A stretch of 64,000 nt of DNA, from positions 139,513-203,512 of the forward strand of contig DATATI010000091.1 in the NCBI GenBank assembly GCA_036268875.1, in the 5' to 3' direction. This DNA comes from Polyangia bacterium. GTDB taxonomy: Bacteria; Myxococcota_A; Polyangia; Fen-1088. The translations under genes and the position numbers were made by a program. Each line of letters starts with the position of its first letter. Position 1 is the first letter of the stretch. Shown here piece after piece: positions 27,835 through 41,699 of the stretch. The notes below the pieces were generated by a model. That model did no database searches, had not been told where the DNA came from, and saw only the letters and a list, made by a program, of their open reading frames with translations.

Positions 27835-29433
27835 GTGGAGGCTCCGGACGACTTTCGCGTGCTGGCGGCTCGCTTTCGCTACGAGCTGGGCGAGTTGCTG
27901 GCCACCTCGCGCGCGCTGTCCTCGGAGCGCGACATCCGCAAGCTGCTGGCGCTGATTTTGGAGAAGTGCCGCCAGGTCACCGGCGCGGATGCCGGCAGCG
28001 TGTACGTCCTGGAAGGCGAGGGGCGTCCGGCGGACAGGCGGCTGCACTTCATGTTGTCGCAGAACGATTCGCTGTCCATCGACCTGCAGGAATTCACCCT
28101 GGGCGTCGACGAGAAATCCATCGTCGGCAAGGCGGTGCTGGACGCGCAGCCGATCAACATTCCCGATCTGGCGGCGCTTTCCGAGACCGGCAAGAACCCC
28201 TGGGGCTTTCGCCACAACCGCACCTTCGACGACAAGACCGGCTACCAAACTCGATCGATGCTGACGGTGCCGATGCTGTCGGCGCAAGGCGAGGTGATCG
28301 GGGTGGTGCAGCTCATCAACCGCAAGCACCACCGCGAGCGGCGCCTGCTGGATCCGGCTGACTTCGCCAACGAAGTGGTGCCGTTCGATCAGCCGGCCGA
28401 GGAGCTGGCGCTGGCGCTGGCGTCGCAAGCGGGGCTCTCGCTGGAGAACGCCATCCTCTACGACGAGATCAAGAAGCTGTTCGAAGGCTTCGTCGACGCC
28501 AGCGTCACGGCGATCGAGTCGCGCGATCCGACCACCTCGGGCCATTCGCGGCGGGTGGCCACGCTGTCGGTGGCGCTGGCGCAGAAGGTGGACGCCACGC
28601 CGGACGGTCCGCTGCGCGACGTGCATTTCACCAGCACAGAGCTCAAACAGATCGAATACGCCGGCATGCTGCACGACTTCGGCAAGGTCGGCGTGCGCGA
28701 GAACGTGCTGGTCAAAGCGAAGAAGTTGTATGAGGCCGATCGGCACGCCATCGGCCTGCGTTTCGCGTACATCCGCAAGTCCCTGGAAGCGGACGTTGCC
28801 GAGCGCAAGCTGCGCGTGGCGCTGGAACTTTCGCGCCATCAATTCGCCGGCCGCGCCGCCGAGCTGGACGCCGATCTTCACCGCCGCCTGGCCGAACTGG
28901 ACGGCCACTGGGCCTTCATCAACCAGGTCAACGAGCCGACGCTGATGGACGAGGGCGGCGTGGCCCGGCTGGCGATGATCGCCAACGAGCGCTACCTCGA
29001 TGCCACCGGCGAGCTGCGCCCGTACCTTGAACGCGACGAGCTGGCGGCGCTGGAGGTCCGGCGCGGCAGCCTGACCGCGGTCGAACGGGTGGAGATCGAG
29101 AGCCACGTGGTGCACACGTTCAACTTCTTGAACAAGATCCCGTGGGGCAAAGAGTTGGCGGCCATCCCGCGCATCGCCGGCTCGCACCACGAATACCTGA
29201 ACGGCGCCGGCTACCCGCGCCACCTGGGCGCGCCGGACATCTGCGTGGAGACGCGCATGATGACCATCGCCGACATCTTCGACGCGCTGACGGCGTCGGA
29301 CCGCCCGTACAAGAAGGCCGTGCCGACCGATCGCGCGCTCCACATCATCGAGGCCGAGGTGAAGAACGGACGCTGCGACGCCGATCTGTTCCGCGTCTTC
29401 GTCGAGGCCGAGGTCTACAAGAAAGCCTTCTGA
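27835..29433 (+). CDS. GAF/HD-GYP phosphodiesterase with large insertion
   Basis: A 532-residue protein from a GTG. A GAF domain (about 25-205) precedes an HD-GYP domain: GHSRRVA (237 onward), the His280-Asp281 pair (HDFGKVG), the second half at IESHVVH (422), SHHEYLNGAGYP (450-461) and MTIADIFDALTASDRPYKKA. HD-GYP enzymes hydrolyse cyclic di-GMP, and the metal and GYP residues look intact. Between the two halves is a 110-residue insertion (about 300-412), absent from typical HD-GYP domains. It sits between phoH and ybeY, a place often taken by a membrane HD phosphodiesterase. Confidence 0.88.
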   Translation: MEAPDDFRVLAARFRYELGELLATSRALSSERDIRKLLALILEKCRQVTGADAGSVYVLEGEGRPADRRLHFMLSQNDSLSIDLQEFTLGVDEKSIVGKAVLDAQPINIPDLAALSETGKNPWGFRHNRTFDDKTGYQTRSMLTVPMLSAQGEVIGVVQLINRKHHRERRLLDPADFANEVVPFDQPAEELALALASQAGLSLENAILYDEIKKLFEGFVDASVTAIESRDPTTSGHSRRVATLSVALAQKVDATPDGPLRDVHFTSTELKQIEYAGMLHDFGKVGVRENVLVKAKKLYEADRHAIGLRFAYIRKSLEADVAERKLRVALELSRHQFAGRAAELDADLHRRLAELDGHWAFINQVNEPTLMDEGGVARLAMIANERYLDATGELRPYLERDELAALEVRRGSLTAVERVEIESHVVHTFNFLNKIPWGKELAAIPRIAGSHHEYLNGAGYPRHLGAPDICVETRMMTIADIFDALTASDRPYKKAVPTDRALHIIEAEVKNGRCDADLFRVFVEAEVYKKAF

Positions 29434-29435
29434 TC

Positions 29436-29894
29436 GTGGCGGTGACGACGCTGGTGCGCGGCCGGGCGACGGCCACGCTTGCGCCCGGCGATCGGCGGGC
29501 GGCGACCGCACGCTTGCGGCTGGCCTTGCGGGCGCTGCGCCGGGGCGGGGCCACCGTGACGCTGGTTTTCACCGACGACGAGGAGATCCGGTTTTTGAAC
29601 CGCACCTACCGCAAGCACGATCGCGCGACCGACGTGCTGAGCTTTCACCTGCAGCAATTGCAAGGCGAGGATGATCCGGCGGCGGCGGCGCGCGGATTCA
29701 ATCTGGGTGACATCGTCATCTCGGTGGAGACGGCGCGCCGGCGATTTCCTGGCCGCAAGCTCGGGCGCGAACTGGAGCGGCTGACGGTGCACGGCCTTTG
29801 TCACCTGTTCGGCCACGACCACCACCGACCGGTGGAGGCCAAGGCGATGTTCGCCCTGCAAAACAAGCTGCTGCGGTTGCCGACCGTCGGCTAG
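29436..29894 (+). CDS. ybeY: Endoribonuclease YbeY
   Basis: A 152-residue zinc protein with the diagnostic three-histidine motif in HGLCHLFGHDHH, and FLNRTYRKHDRATDVLSF and LGDIVIS upstream. YbeY matures 16S rRNA 3' ends and takes part in ribosome quality control. The GTG start is 2 bases after the HD-GYP stop, so the three genes phoH-HD-GYP-ybeY form one operon. Confidence 0.94.
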   Translation: MAVTTLVRGRATATLAPGDRRAATARLRLALRALRRGGATVTLVFTDDEEIRFLNRTYRKHDRATDVLSFHLQQLQGEDDPAAAARGFNLGDIVISVETARRRFPGRKLGRELERLTVHGLCHLFGHDHHRPVEAKAMFALQNKLLRLPTVG

Positions 29895-29965
29895 CGGTCG
29901 CCGTCGGAGAGACGCCGAACCGCCGAGCGCTTCTCGATTCGTGTTAAGTTGTTCGTGCCCGCGCC

Positions 29966-31642
29966 ATGAAGAAGACCTTCGCGATGCTCTCGGTGCCGGG
30001 AACATTCGTCAGCGCGGCGGCGACGCCGCCTGCAGGCCGGTTGGTGGCGAACACCGAGTTCGTGAAGGCGCTGGCTCGTCACGGCAGCTTCGATCGTTTC
30101 TGTTTTTTCATCGGCGAAAACGGCGATCACGACGAGATCGATCGCCTGGCCGCTCTCTGCGGCCTGACCGCGAGCGCGGGCGCCGATCGCTTACTGGTCC
30201 GTCACTTGCTGGATCTGCCGCGCTCGTTTGCCGACGGCGACGTCAGCGTCGTTCACCATGCCTCGCACGTCGAACGGTTTTTGGATCTGGTGTGGCTGCG
30301 CGATCGCTTCGCCTCGCCAAACCACCCGGCCATCCCGGTGACCGGACAGATTCATTCGCTCAGCTATCCCGATCTGATGAAGGATTATCTGCGCGCGCTG
30401 TTGCATCCGCCCGGGCCGCACGACGCGATCTTCTGCTCCAGCCTGGGCGGGCAGATCGTCTTGCAGCGATCGTTCGACGACGCGCGGGCGGCGTTGCAAC
30501 GGATCGGCGCCACGCCGCCGCCCGCCGCGTTCGACACGCCGCTGGTGCCGCTGGGCGTGGACGTCGATCGCATGCGCAGCGGCGATCGCGCCGCCACGCG
30601 GGCCCGCCTGCGCATCGCCGCCGACGAGATCGTCATCCTGGGTCTCGGCCGCTTCAGCGAGTACGACAAGATGGATCTGTTTCCGCTGCTGCAGATCTTT
30701 CAAGGCGTGGCCGCCCAGCATCCGCCCGGCGCGCCGCCCGTGCGCCTGCTGCTGGCGGGCGCGCGCCAGGGCACCCAGACGCCAAAGATGGTCGAGCTGT
30801 GGGCGCAAGCGTTGGGCGTGTCCGCCGCCGTCACCTTGCACGTGGATTTTCCCGAGGCGGAAAAGCCTGATCTGCTGGCGGCGTCGGATGTCTTCGTCTC
30901 GCCCTGCGACAACCTGCAAGAGACGTTCGGCCTGTCGGTGATCGAGGCGATGGCCGCCGGGCTGCCGGTGGTGGTGTCGGACTTCGACGGCTACAAAGAC
31001 ACGGTCTCGCCCGACGCCGGCGTGCGCGTGCCGACGCGTATGAATGTCGATCTTGATCGACTGTCGGATCTGGGATCGATCCTGTATGCCCGTCCATTGC
31101 ACCTGCTGCTCGGTCAGTCGGTCGAGGTGGATCTGCCGACGTTCACGCACGCCCTGGTCACGTTGTGCGCCGACGGCGACCGGCGGGCGCTCCTCGGCGC
31201 CGGGGCGGCGGCGCGGGCGCGCCGGCTTTACGATTGGAAACCGGTCGTGCACGAATATGAAGCCGTGTGGCATGCGCTGGGCGCGGCGCCGTTCGTCCCG
31301 CGCCCCGGGACGCCGCCTCATCACCCAGCCGGCCTGCGCTTCGGTTCGGTGTTCGCCCACTACCCAACGGAGAGCATCGATGACAGTCGGGTGGTCCGCC
31401 GGACCAAGCTCAGCCGCGTGCTATGTGGGAAGGAGAACGGATATTTCGTCTATCCGGAATTGCGCCACGTGTTCTCCGGCAGCGAGGTGCTGGTGGCGCT
31501 GGCCGCCGCCGAGTCGCCGACGCCCCTTGGACAGGTGATCGCCGCCGCCTCCGGACGCTGGCCGCCTGACGAGGGCTGGCGGGCGAAGGCGCTGGTGACC
31601 TGGTTGCTCAAGCACGGCCTCTTGGCCACCGTCACGCTTTAA
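29966..31642 (+). CDS. GT4-like glycosyltransferase
   Basis: A 558-residue cytoplasmic-looking protein. Its C-terminal Rossmann domain (about 205-430) has the GT4 pattern: VILGLGRFSEYDKMDLF, LLLAGARQG, LAASDVFVSPCDNLQETFGLSVIEAMAAG and GLPVVVSDFDGYKD. The N-terminal half lacks a clear acceptor domain signature. A further 110 residues after the GT domain (about 445-558) are unassigned. Donor and product are unknown. It is separated from ybeY by 71 bases. Confidence 0.8.
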   Translation: MKKTFAMLSVPGTFVSAAATPPAGRLVANTEFVKALARHGSFDRFCFFIGENGDHDEIDRLAALCGLTASAGADRLLVRHLLDLPRSFADGDVSVVHHASHVERFLDLVWLRDRFASPNHPAIPVTGQIHSLSYPDLMKDYLRALLHPPGPHDAIFCSSLGGQIVLQRSFDDARAALQRIGATPPPAAFDTPLVPLGVDVDRMRSGDRAATRARLRIAADEIVILGLGRFSEYDKMDLFPLLQIFQGVAAQHPPGAPPVRLLLAGARQGTQTPKMVELWAQALGVSAAVTLHVDFPEAEKPDLLAASDVFVSPCDNLQETFGLSVIEAMAAGLPVVVSDFDGYKDTVSPDAGVRVPTRMNVDLDRLSDLGSILYARPLHLLLGQSVEVDLPTFTHALVTLCADGDRRALLGAGAAARARRLYDWKPVVHEYEAVWHALGAAPFVPRPGTPPHHPAGLRFGSVFAHYPTESIDDSRVVRRTKLSRVLCGKENGYFVYPELRHVFSGSEVLVALAAAESPTPLGQVIAAASGRWPPDEGWRAKALVTWLLKHGLLATVTL

Positions 31643-31752
31643 GCCAGCGGCTCGATCGTTTCAGGAATCCGCCTGGCGCGCTTTGCTGGGGCCGAGCCTG
31701 GTGCTTTTGTCCCCAGCCTCGTGTTAGGGTTCGGCCGTTGCCCTTGGGCCCC

Positions 31753-32652
31753 ATGTTGCGCGCTTTTTTGCGGTCCTTGGTGGCCATAGCTCTGACCGCG
31801 GCGCCGGCCGTGGCGGGCGGCAGTCACGAACCGGGCCCCGGCGCCAGTCCCGGTCCCAGTCCGACCGCTGGGCCGGCGGTGGTCTACATCTGGTACGCCG
31901 ATGGCAGCCCGGCCCCCTCGGAGAGCGCCTGCGCCGGCAAGCTGCCGCCTGCCTATTCATGCACCTTCGGCGTCGACATCGACGACTGCAAGCACCAGGT
32001 GCAAGCGTACCTGGACGACTGGTACGCCGATCTGAACGTCGTCTTCACCTATAACAAACCGACCAGCGGACAATTCTTCACGGTGATCGTCACCGCCTTG
32101 GGCGGCGACTGGTGCAACCCGGGGTATGACCAGCGGGTGGGCGGCGTGGCGCCGATCTCGTGCGAACGCATTTTAGACGACGGCACCTGCTATGCGTTCC
32201 AGTGCGGCCACGACTCGAAGACGTGCGCCACCATCATCTCCCAGGAGCAGGCCCATCTTGTCGGCCTGGAACATACCAGCAGTCCGACCGATGCGATGTA
32301 CGTCTACGTCTCGTCCACCAGCGATGGCTTCGAAGACAAAGAGAATCCGGTGGCGAACAGCGTTTGTAACCGGATCACCCAGAACTCGTTTCAGGCCATG
32401 CGCGATCGGCTGGGGTTGTGGCCGGGCGGCATGAAGCCGGATCCGTTCCTCGACACCGTCAAAGGAACGCTGCCGGCGGTGGCCGTCTATCCGGGCGAGC
32501 TGCAGGGATCAGCCTACGGCTGCGCGATCGCCGGCGGAGACAGCGCCGGGCTCAACGACGGGTCGTCCGATGGCGGGCGGTTTCTGGTGGCGATCGTCGC
32601 GCTGGCGCTGCTGAGCGGACGCCGGCGCGCCGGTCGTTTCGACGCTCGTTGA
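31753..32652 (+). CDS. Secreted Cys-rich protein with altered metzincin motif
   Basis: I use the ATG at 31753; a TTG at 31738 adds 5 residues. The product (299 residues) has a signal peptide ending near AVAGG, ten cysteines (likely disulfides) and, at about residues 164-174, QEQAHLVGLEH. This aligns with the metzincin zinc motif HExxHxxGxxH but has Gln in place of the first His; SPTDAMY follows where a Met-turn might lie. The C-terminus has GG, a hydrophobic helix and RRR, as in GlyGly-CTERM or MYXO-CTERM sorting signals, though the MYXO cysteine is missing. Activity is uncertain. Confidence 0.65.
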   Translation: MLRAFLRSLVAIALTAAPAVAGGSHEPGPGASPGPSPTAGPAVVYIWYADGSPAPSESACAGKLPPAYSCTFGVDIDDCKHQVQAYLDDWYADLNVVFTYNKPTSGQFFTVIVTALGGDWCNPGYDQRVGGVAPISCERILDDGTCYAFQCGHDSKTCATIISQEQAHLVGLEHTSSPTDAMYVYVSSTSDGFEDKENPVANSVCNRITQNSFQAMRDRLGLWPGGMKPDPFLDTVKGTLPAVAVYPGELQGSAYGCAIAGGDSAGLNDGSSDGGRFLVAIVALALLSGRRRAGRFDAR

Positions 32653-32752
32653 TCGCGCGCTTTCGGACGCGTTCGGATCCGGTGTCCCACCTCTCGGCAC
32701 CTCGCGCGACGTTCATGGCGCAGACGATTCGAAACGCGCGACAACACAGGTC

Positions 32753-32782
32753 TTGACGTCACATCAAAGCTGCGCCTATATG
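32753..32782 (+). promoter_or_regulatory. Promoter of the act-cta operon
   Basis: TTGACG (32753-32758) is separated by 18 bases from TATATG (32777-32782). The expected start site near 32789 leaves only about 8 untranslated bases before the actA ATG, and GAGG abuts the ATG directly, so the mRNA may be nearly leaderless. No other promoter-like site is seen in the following 12.6 kb of overlapping genes. Confidence 0.55.
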
Positions 32783-32796
32783 CTGCGCCAACGAGG

Positions 32797-33443
32797 ATGA
32801 ATCCTCTCTTTCGGCCTAGGCACAACACACTCGCAAACGTCTCCCTTTTCGTGCTCGCGGCGGGCGCGCTGGGAACGGTGGGCGGGTTGCTTCTTTACGT
32901 CCGGACCCCTTACGCCCGCGGGATGCAGGATCCGATCGAACAGCCGATCCAGTTCGACCATCGGCACCACACCCGTGACGAAGGCATCGACTGTCGGTAC
33001 TGCCACAACACCGTCGACAGATCCCCGCACGCCAGCATTCCCCCGACGCAACTTTGTCTCAACTGCCACTCGCAGGTGTGGAACAAGAGCCCGCTCCTGG
33101 AACCGGTGCGGCAAAGCTTCTTCGAGAACAAGCCCCTCGAATGGCGGCGCGTCTACAAGGTTCCCGAGTTCGTTTATTTCAACCACGCCATCCATGTGAA
33201 CAAGGGCGTCGGTTGCGTCAGCTGTCACGGGCGCGTTGATCAGCAGGCGGCGGTGGAAAAGTCGACCACGCTGACGATGGGTTTCTGTCTCGACTGCCAC
33301 CGCAACCCCGAGCCCAACCTGCGGCCGGTCGAGGAAGTGACGAACATGGCATGGAAGCCCGAGGGTGATCCCGACGAGGAAGGGCGCATGCTCGCCGCAA
33401 AAAACGAGATCCACACCCGGACCAGCTGCACCACGTGTCACCG

Positions 33444-33447
<4 letters not shown>
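32797..33447 (+). CDS. actA: Alternative complex III subunit ActA (pentahaem cytochrome c)
   Basis: A 216-residue protein with one N-terminal membrane helix (about 13-35) and five CxxCH haem sites at residues 66, 87, 140, 164 and 211. Five haems is the known ActA number. ActA lies on the periplasmic face and carries electrons from ActB towards ActE and the oxidase. Its stop overlaps the actB start (ATGA). First gene of the act-cta operon. Confidence 0.93.
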
Positions 33448-36536
<3,089 letters not shown>

Positions 36537-36538
36537 CC

Positions 36539-37948
36539 ATGGCCGCGCCGAATATGGTCAACCTGTCCCGCGACCCGCTGGAGCCGCGCGTCCTCATCGA
36601 GGGCAAGCAGACCGACGCTTCGCTGAACGACAGCCTGCTCCAGCACGTCTGGCGGGGCGCTGGCCGCGGCTGGTGGGCGTGCTTCTCGGTGGCGCTGGCG
36701 TTGCTGGGATTGCTGGTCGTCGCCATCACCTGGACGCTTTACAAAGGCATCGGGGCCTGGGGAAACAACATCCCGGTCGGATGGGCCTTCGGCATCATCA
36801 ACTTCGTCTGGTGGATCGGTATCGGCCACGCCGGTACGCTGATCTCCGCCATTCTCCTTCTGTTGCAGCAGCAGTGGCGCACGTCGATCAATCGTTTCGC
36901 CGAGGCGATGACGTTGTTCGCGGTCATCTGCGCGCTGCTCTTCCCGCTGCTGCACACCGGGCGCCCGTGGTTCGCGGCGTACTGGCTCATGCCGTATCCC
37001 AGCGTTCAAAAGATCTGGCCGCAGTTCAAAAGCCCGCTGACCTGGGACGTCTTCGCTGTCTCGACGTACTTCACAATCTCGTTGCTGTTCTGGTTCCTGG
37101 GTCTCGTGCCCGACCTGGCGTCGCTGCGGGATTCGTCGAAGAGCCCGATCAAGCGCCGCATCTATGGCCTGGTGGCCATGGGCTGGCGCGGGTCGGGCCG
37201 TCACTGGGCCGAGTACAAATGGGCCTATCTGCTGCTGGCCGGTCTGTCGACCCCGCTGGTGCTGTCGGTGCACACCATCGTGTCCTTCGACTTCGCGGTG
37301 TCGGTGCTGCCGGGGTGGCACACCACCATCTTCCCGCCGTACTTCGTCGCCGGCGCCGTCTTCTCGGGCTTCGCCATGGTGGCGACGTGGATGATCCCGG
37401 CGCGGCACTTCCTGGGCCTCAAGCACGTCGTGACCGTCCGGCACATGGAGAACATGTGCAAGGTGATGCTGGCGACCGGAATGATGGTGGCCTACGGCTA
37501 CGCGATGGAGCACTTCATTGCCTGGTACAGCGGCAATGAATACGAGTTCGGACAGTTCTTCCGTGTTCGCCAGCACGGCCCGATGGCGCCCGTCTACTGG
37601 ACGATGATTTTCTGCAATGTGCTGGTGCCGCAGATCTTCTGGTTCAAACGCGCGCGCACGCACATGGCTGTCATCTGGGGGGCGTCGATCCTGATCAACG
37701 TCGGTATGTGGTGCGAGCGCTTCACCATCATCGTCACCTCTTTGCACCGCGACTTTATCCCGTCGAGTTGGAAGAACTACGCACCGACTTGGGTGGACAT
37801 CAGCTTGTTCCTGGGGACCATCGGGCTCTTCTCCACGCTGTTTCTGCTGTTCCTCAAGTTCATCCCCGCAGTGGCGGTCACCGAGGTGAAGGAGCTGCGG
37901 CACGAGAACGAGCACAAGGAGCAAGTCGCCGCTGAGGGGGCGCACTGA
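36539..37948 (+). CDS. actC: Alternative complex III subunit ActC (NrfD-like quinol-binding protein)
   Basis: A 469-residue integral membrane protein with about ten hydrophobic helices in the NrfD/PsrC pattern ([20 protein letters not shown]). In ACIII the quinol site is in ActC. It starts 2 bases after actB, and its stop shares one base with the actD start (TGATG). Topology counts are by eye. Confidence 0.92.
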   Translation: MAAPNMVNLSRDPLEPRVLIEGKQTDASLNDSLLQHVWRGAGRGWWACFSVALALLGLLVVAITWTLYKGIGAWGNNIPVGWAFGIINFVWWIGIGHAGTLISAILLLLQQQWRTSINRFAEAMTLFAVICALLFPLLHTGRPWFAAYWLMPYPSVQKIWPQFKSPLTWDVFAVSTYFTISLLFWFLGLVPDLASLRDSSKSPIKRRIYGLVAMGWRGSGRHWAEYKWAYLLLAGLSTPLVLSVHTIVSFDFAVSVLPGWHTTIFPPYFVAGAVFSGFAMVATWMIPARHFLGLKHVVTVRHMENMCKVMLATGMMVAYGYAMEHFIAWYSGNEYEFGQFFRVRQHGPMAPVYWTMIFCNVLVPQIFWFKRARTHMAVIWGASILINVGMWCERFTIIVTSLHRDFIPSSWKNYAPTWVDISLFLGTIGLFSTLFLLFLKFIPAVAVTEVKELRHENEHKEQVAAEGAH

Positions 37949-38511
37949 TGAGCGCCGGGCACGAAGGAAGCGGCTTTGTCCCGCGCCGGTTCGTGGTTGG
38001 TCAATTCGCCACCACCGACGCCTTGCTGGAGGGCACCAAGCAGGTGCGGGCCCGGGGTCACAAGAACCTGGACACGCACACTCCGTACCCGGTGCACGGT
38101 CTGGAAGAGGCGATCGGCCTCAAGCGCGCGAAGATCCCGACCATCGTTTTGATGGGCGCGATAGCCGGCGCCTTCATCGCCTACAGCCTGATCTACTACT
38201 GCAACGTGTTCGACTGGCCGATGAACGTCGGCAACCGGCCGCCGCACGGCCCGCCGGCGAACATCCCGATCACATTCGAGCTGGCGGTGCTGATCGGCGG
38301 AACGTCGTCGTTCTTCGGTTTCTTTGCCCTGGCGGGCCTGCCCAAGCCATATCACCCGATCTTCCAGTCGGAGACGTTCGCGAGCGCCTCCATCGACGGA
38401 TTCTTTCTTTCTGTCGAGGTGCCGGCGGAAGTGACGCCGGAGAAGGTGGCCGACGACGTGCGGGGCGCCGGCGGAACCGGCGTGGAGATCATCGAGGAGC
38501 TGGAACGATGA
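37948..38511 (+). CDS. actD: Alternative complex III subunit ActD (DUF3341)
   Basis: A 187-residue protein. The N-terminal soluble domain has HTPYPVHGLEEAIGLKR, the hallmark of DUF3341; two membrane helices follow (about 66-88 and 108-130), and YHPIFQSETFASASIDGFFL lies near the C-terminus. ActD is a scaffold subunit without cofactors. It overlaps the actE start by 4 bases. Confidence 0.92.
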   Translation: MSAGHEGSGFVPRRFVVGQFATTDALLEGTKQVRARGHKNLDTHTPYPVHGLEEAIGLKRAKIPTIVLMGAIAGAFIAYSLIYYCNVFDWPMNVGNRPPHGPPANIPITFELAVLIGGTSSFFGFFALAGLPKPYHPIFQSETFASASIDGFFLSVEVPAEVTPEKVADDVRGAGGTGVEIIEELER

Positions 38512-39193
38512 GGCGGGGCGCTTCCACCGCCCTGGTCACCGCCTTGTTGACGACGGCGGCGACGCTGTCGCCGCTGCTTTCCGGCTGCGACGAGAACCTC
38601 CTCGACCCGATGGCCGACCGCCAGCCGAAGGTGAAGCCGTACAAGGAAAGCGCCTTCTGGGACGACGGCCTGTCGATGCGCGCGCCGCCCGAGGGCACGG
38701 TGCCGCGCGAGCGCTCGCGCCTGGGCCTGCTGCTGACGGCCGGGCACACGCCCGAGGCTGGGCCGTATTCGCTGAACGGCGAGGCGGTCAACGCCGGTTT
38801 CGCCCCCGCCATCCCCTTGTCGGTGAACGCCAAGCTGCTGGCCCTGGGACGCAAGCGGTTCGACATCACCTGCGCCACCTGTCACGGTCCGCTGGGCGAC
38901 GGCGACAGCATCGTCGCGCGGCAGATGGCCCTCCGTCCGCCGCCGTCGCTGCACAAATATTCCGACCGCGCGCCCGGCTACATCTATGAGGTCATCAGCA
39001 AAGGCTTCGGCCTGATGGCTTCCTACGCCGCCGAACTGACCATCGAAGAGCGCTGGGCGGTCGTGGCGTACGTGCGCGCCTTGCAGCTGAGCCAGAACGT
39101 TTCTGTCGACGCCGTTCCCGCCGACGTGCGGGCGCGGTTGCAGGCGCTGCCGCAAGGGGTGTCTGCCCCAGCGCCGGCCCACAAGGAGATCCC

Positions 39194-39197
<4 letters not shown>
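38508..39197 (+). CDS. actE: Alternative complex III subunit ActE (mono-haem lipoprotein cytochrome c)
   Basis: A 229-residue lipoprotein (lipobox LLSGC, Cys27) with one CxxCH (CATCH, residues 122-126) and a plausible axial Met in GFGLMASY. ActE is the likely electron exit to the oxidase or to a soluble cytochrome. It overlaps actD and actF by 4 bases each, so stoichiometric expression is likely. Confidence 0.92.
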
Positions 39198-40407
<1,210 letters not shown>

Positions 40408-40411
<4 letters not shown>

Positions 40412-40857
40412 ACGGGAAACAACCATCTGGTCACGGGGCGCACCCGCCGGCGTCCAGCGCTCATCAGAACGAAGATCAGATCGACTTCACCAAGGTCATC
40501 GTGGTCGGCGTGGTCTCGCTGGTGGCGTTCGGCTTGTGCACGCTCTGGGCGGTGAAGATCCTCGACGGCGAACGCGGCCGCCTGCAAGACGAGCACGGCG
40601 AGAGCCGCAAGGCCACCGAGGTCGGCAAGGACGAGATCGGCATCGTCGACCAGGTGCCGTTCGAGGTCGACCATCGGCTGGAAAAATGGCGACAGGCCCA
40701 CATCGATGCCTTGAACGGCTACGGCTGGGTCGATCGCGGGCGCGGCGTGGTCCACATCCCGATCGACAAGGCGATGGAACAGATCGCCGCGGGTGCGGCG
40801 CCGCCGGCTCCGCTTTTGCCAGCGCCGACGACTGTGCCGGCCGGAGGTGGACGATGA
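40408..40857 (+). CDS. Small single-pass membrane protein in act-cta operon
   Basis: A 149-residue protein with a His-rich N-terminus, one membrane helix (about 28-49: VIVVGVVSLVAFGLCTLWAV), a charged middle domain (DHRLEKWRQAHIDALNGYGW) and a Pro/Ala tail. No cofactor motif. It overlaps actF and the SCO gene by 4 bases. It may be an accessory or assembly subunit linking ACIII with the oxidase, in the place other act clusters have small extra subunits; I cannot assign it further. Confidence 0.75.
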
Positions 40858-41699
40858 GCCGCCGATTGGCGCTGGTTCCACTGCTGTTGCTGTCGGCGCG
40901 CGTGGCGTCGGCGGCTGACAAGTCCAGCGAGGTGGTCTTTCCACAGGGCAGCGAGCAGCCGCTGGCCGCCTTGGAGAACATCGACGTCATCGAGCACCTG
41001 GGCGAGCGCGTGCCCGCTGGCCTGTCGTTCACCGACACCACCGGCAAGGCGGTGGCGTTCGACAACTTTCTTTTCCAGGGCAAGCCACTGCTGGTGACGC
41101 TGGGCTATCACCGCTGTCCGATGCTGTGCAGCCTGGTGCTGGACGGCCTGGTGAAGTCGATGAAGACCTCCGGGATGAAACTGGGCAAGGACTTCACCGC
41201 GGTGTCGATCAGCATCGATCCCAACGAAGATCCCAAGGCCGCCGCCGAGCAACAGCGTCGCATCTTGAACGGCGTCGCGCCCGGTCTGGCGCCGAGCGAC
41301 TGGCCCTTCTTGATGGGCACCGCCGCCGCCAGCGACGCCATGGCCAAGGCCGTCGGCTTTGGATACAAATACGACCCGCAGAGCAAGCAGTTCGCCCACG
41401 AGGCGGTGGCCTTCGTGCTGACGCCGGAGGGCCGGGTGTCGCGCTACCTGTACGGCGTCGATGTGCTACCGCGTGACTTCAAGCTGGCGATGGTCGAGGC
41501 GGGCGGCGGCCGGGTGGGGACGTCGTTCGACAAGGTGGTGTTGTCCTGTTTCCGCTATGACCCCGTCAGCCGACGGTACGCGCCCTTCGTCATAGGGTTC
41601 ATGCGCGTCGGCGCCGGGTTGGTGTTCCTAGCGCTGGCCGGCTTGTTGACGGTGCTCTGGCGCAAGGAGATCGCGATGAGGAAAAGGAGGGCGGCATGA
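40854..41699 (+). CDS. SCO1/SenC-type copper chaperone
   Basis: A 281-residue protein with a signal peptide, a thioredoxin-like SCO domain and copper ligands Cys-x3-Cys in HRCPMLC plus the His of QFAHEAV. Unusually for SCO, a membrane helix lies near the C-terminus (about 248-272, FMRVGAGLVFLALAGLLTVL). SCO proteins deliver copper to the CuA site of cytochrome oxidase subunit II, which is encoded by the very next gene (4-base overlap). Confidence 0.9.
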   Translation: MSRRLALVPLLLLSARVASAADKSSEVVFPQGSEQPLAALENIDVIEHLGERVPAGLSFTDTTGKAVAFDNFLFQGKPLLVTLGYHRCPMLCSLVLDGLVKSMKTSGMKLGKDFTAVSISIDPNEDPKAAAEQQRRILNGVAPGLAPSDWPFLMGTAAASDAMAKAVGFGYKYDPQSKQFAHEAVAFVLTPEGRVSRYLYGVDVLPRDFKLAMVEAGGGRVGTSFDKVVLSCFRYDPVSRRYAPFVIGFMRVGAGLVFLALAGLLTVLWRKEIAMRKRRAA

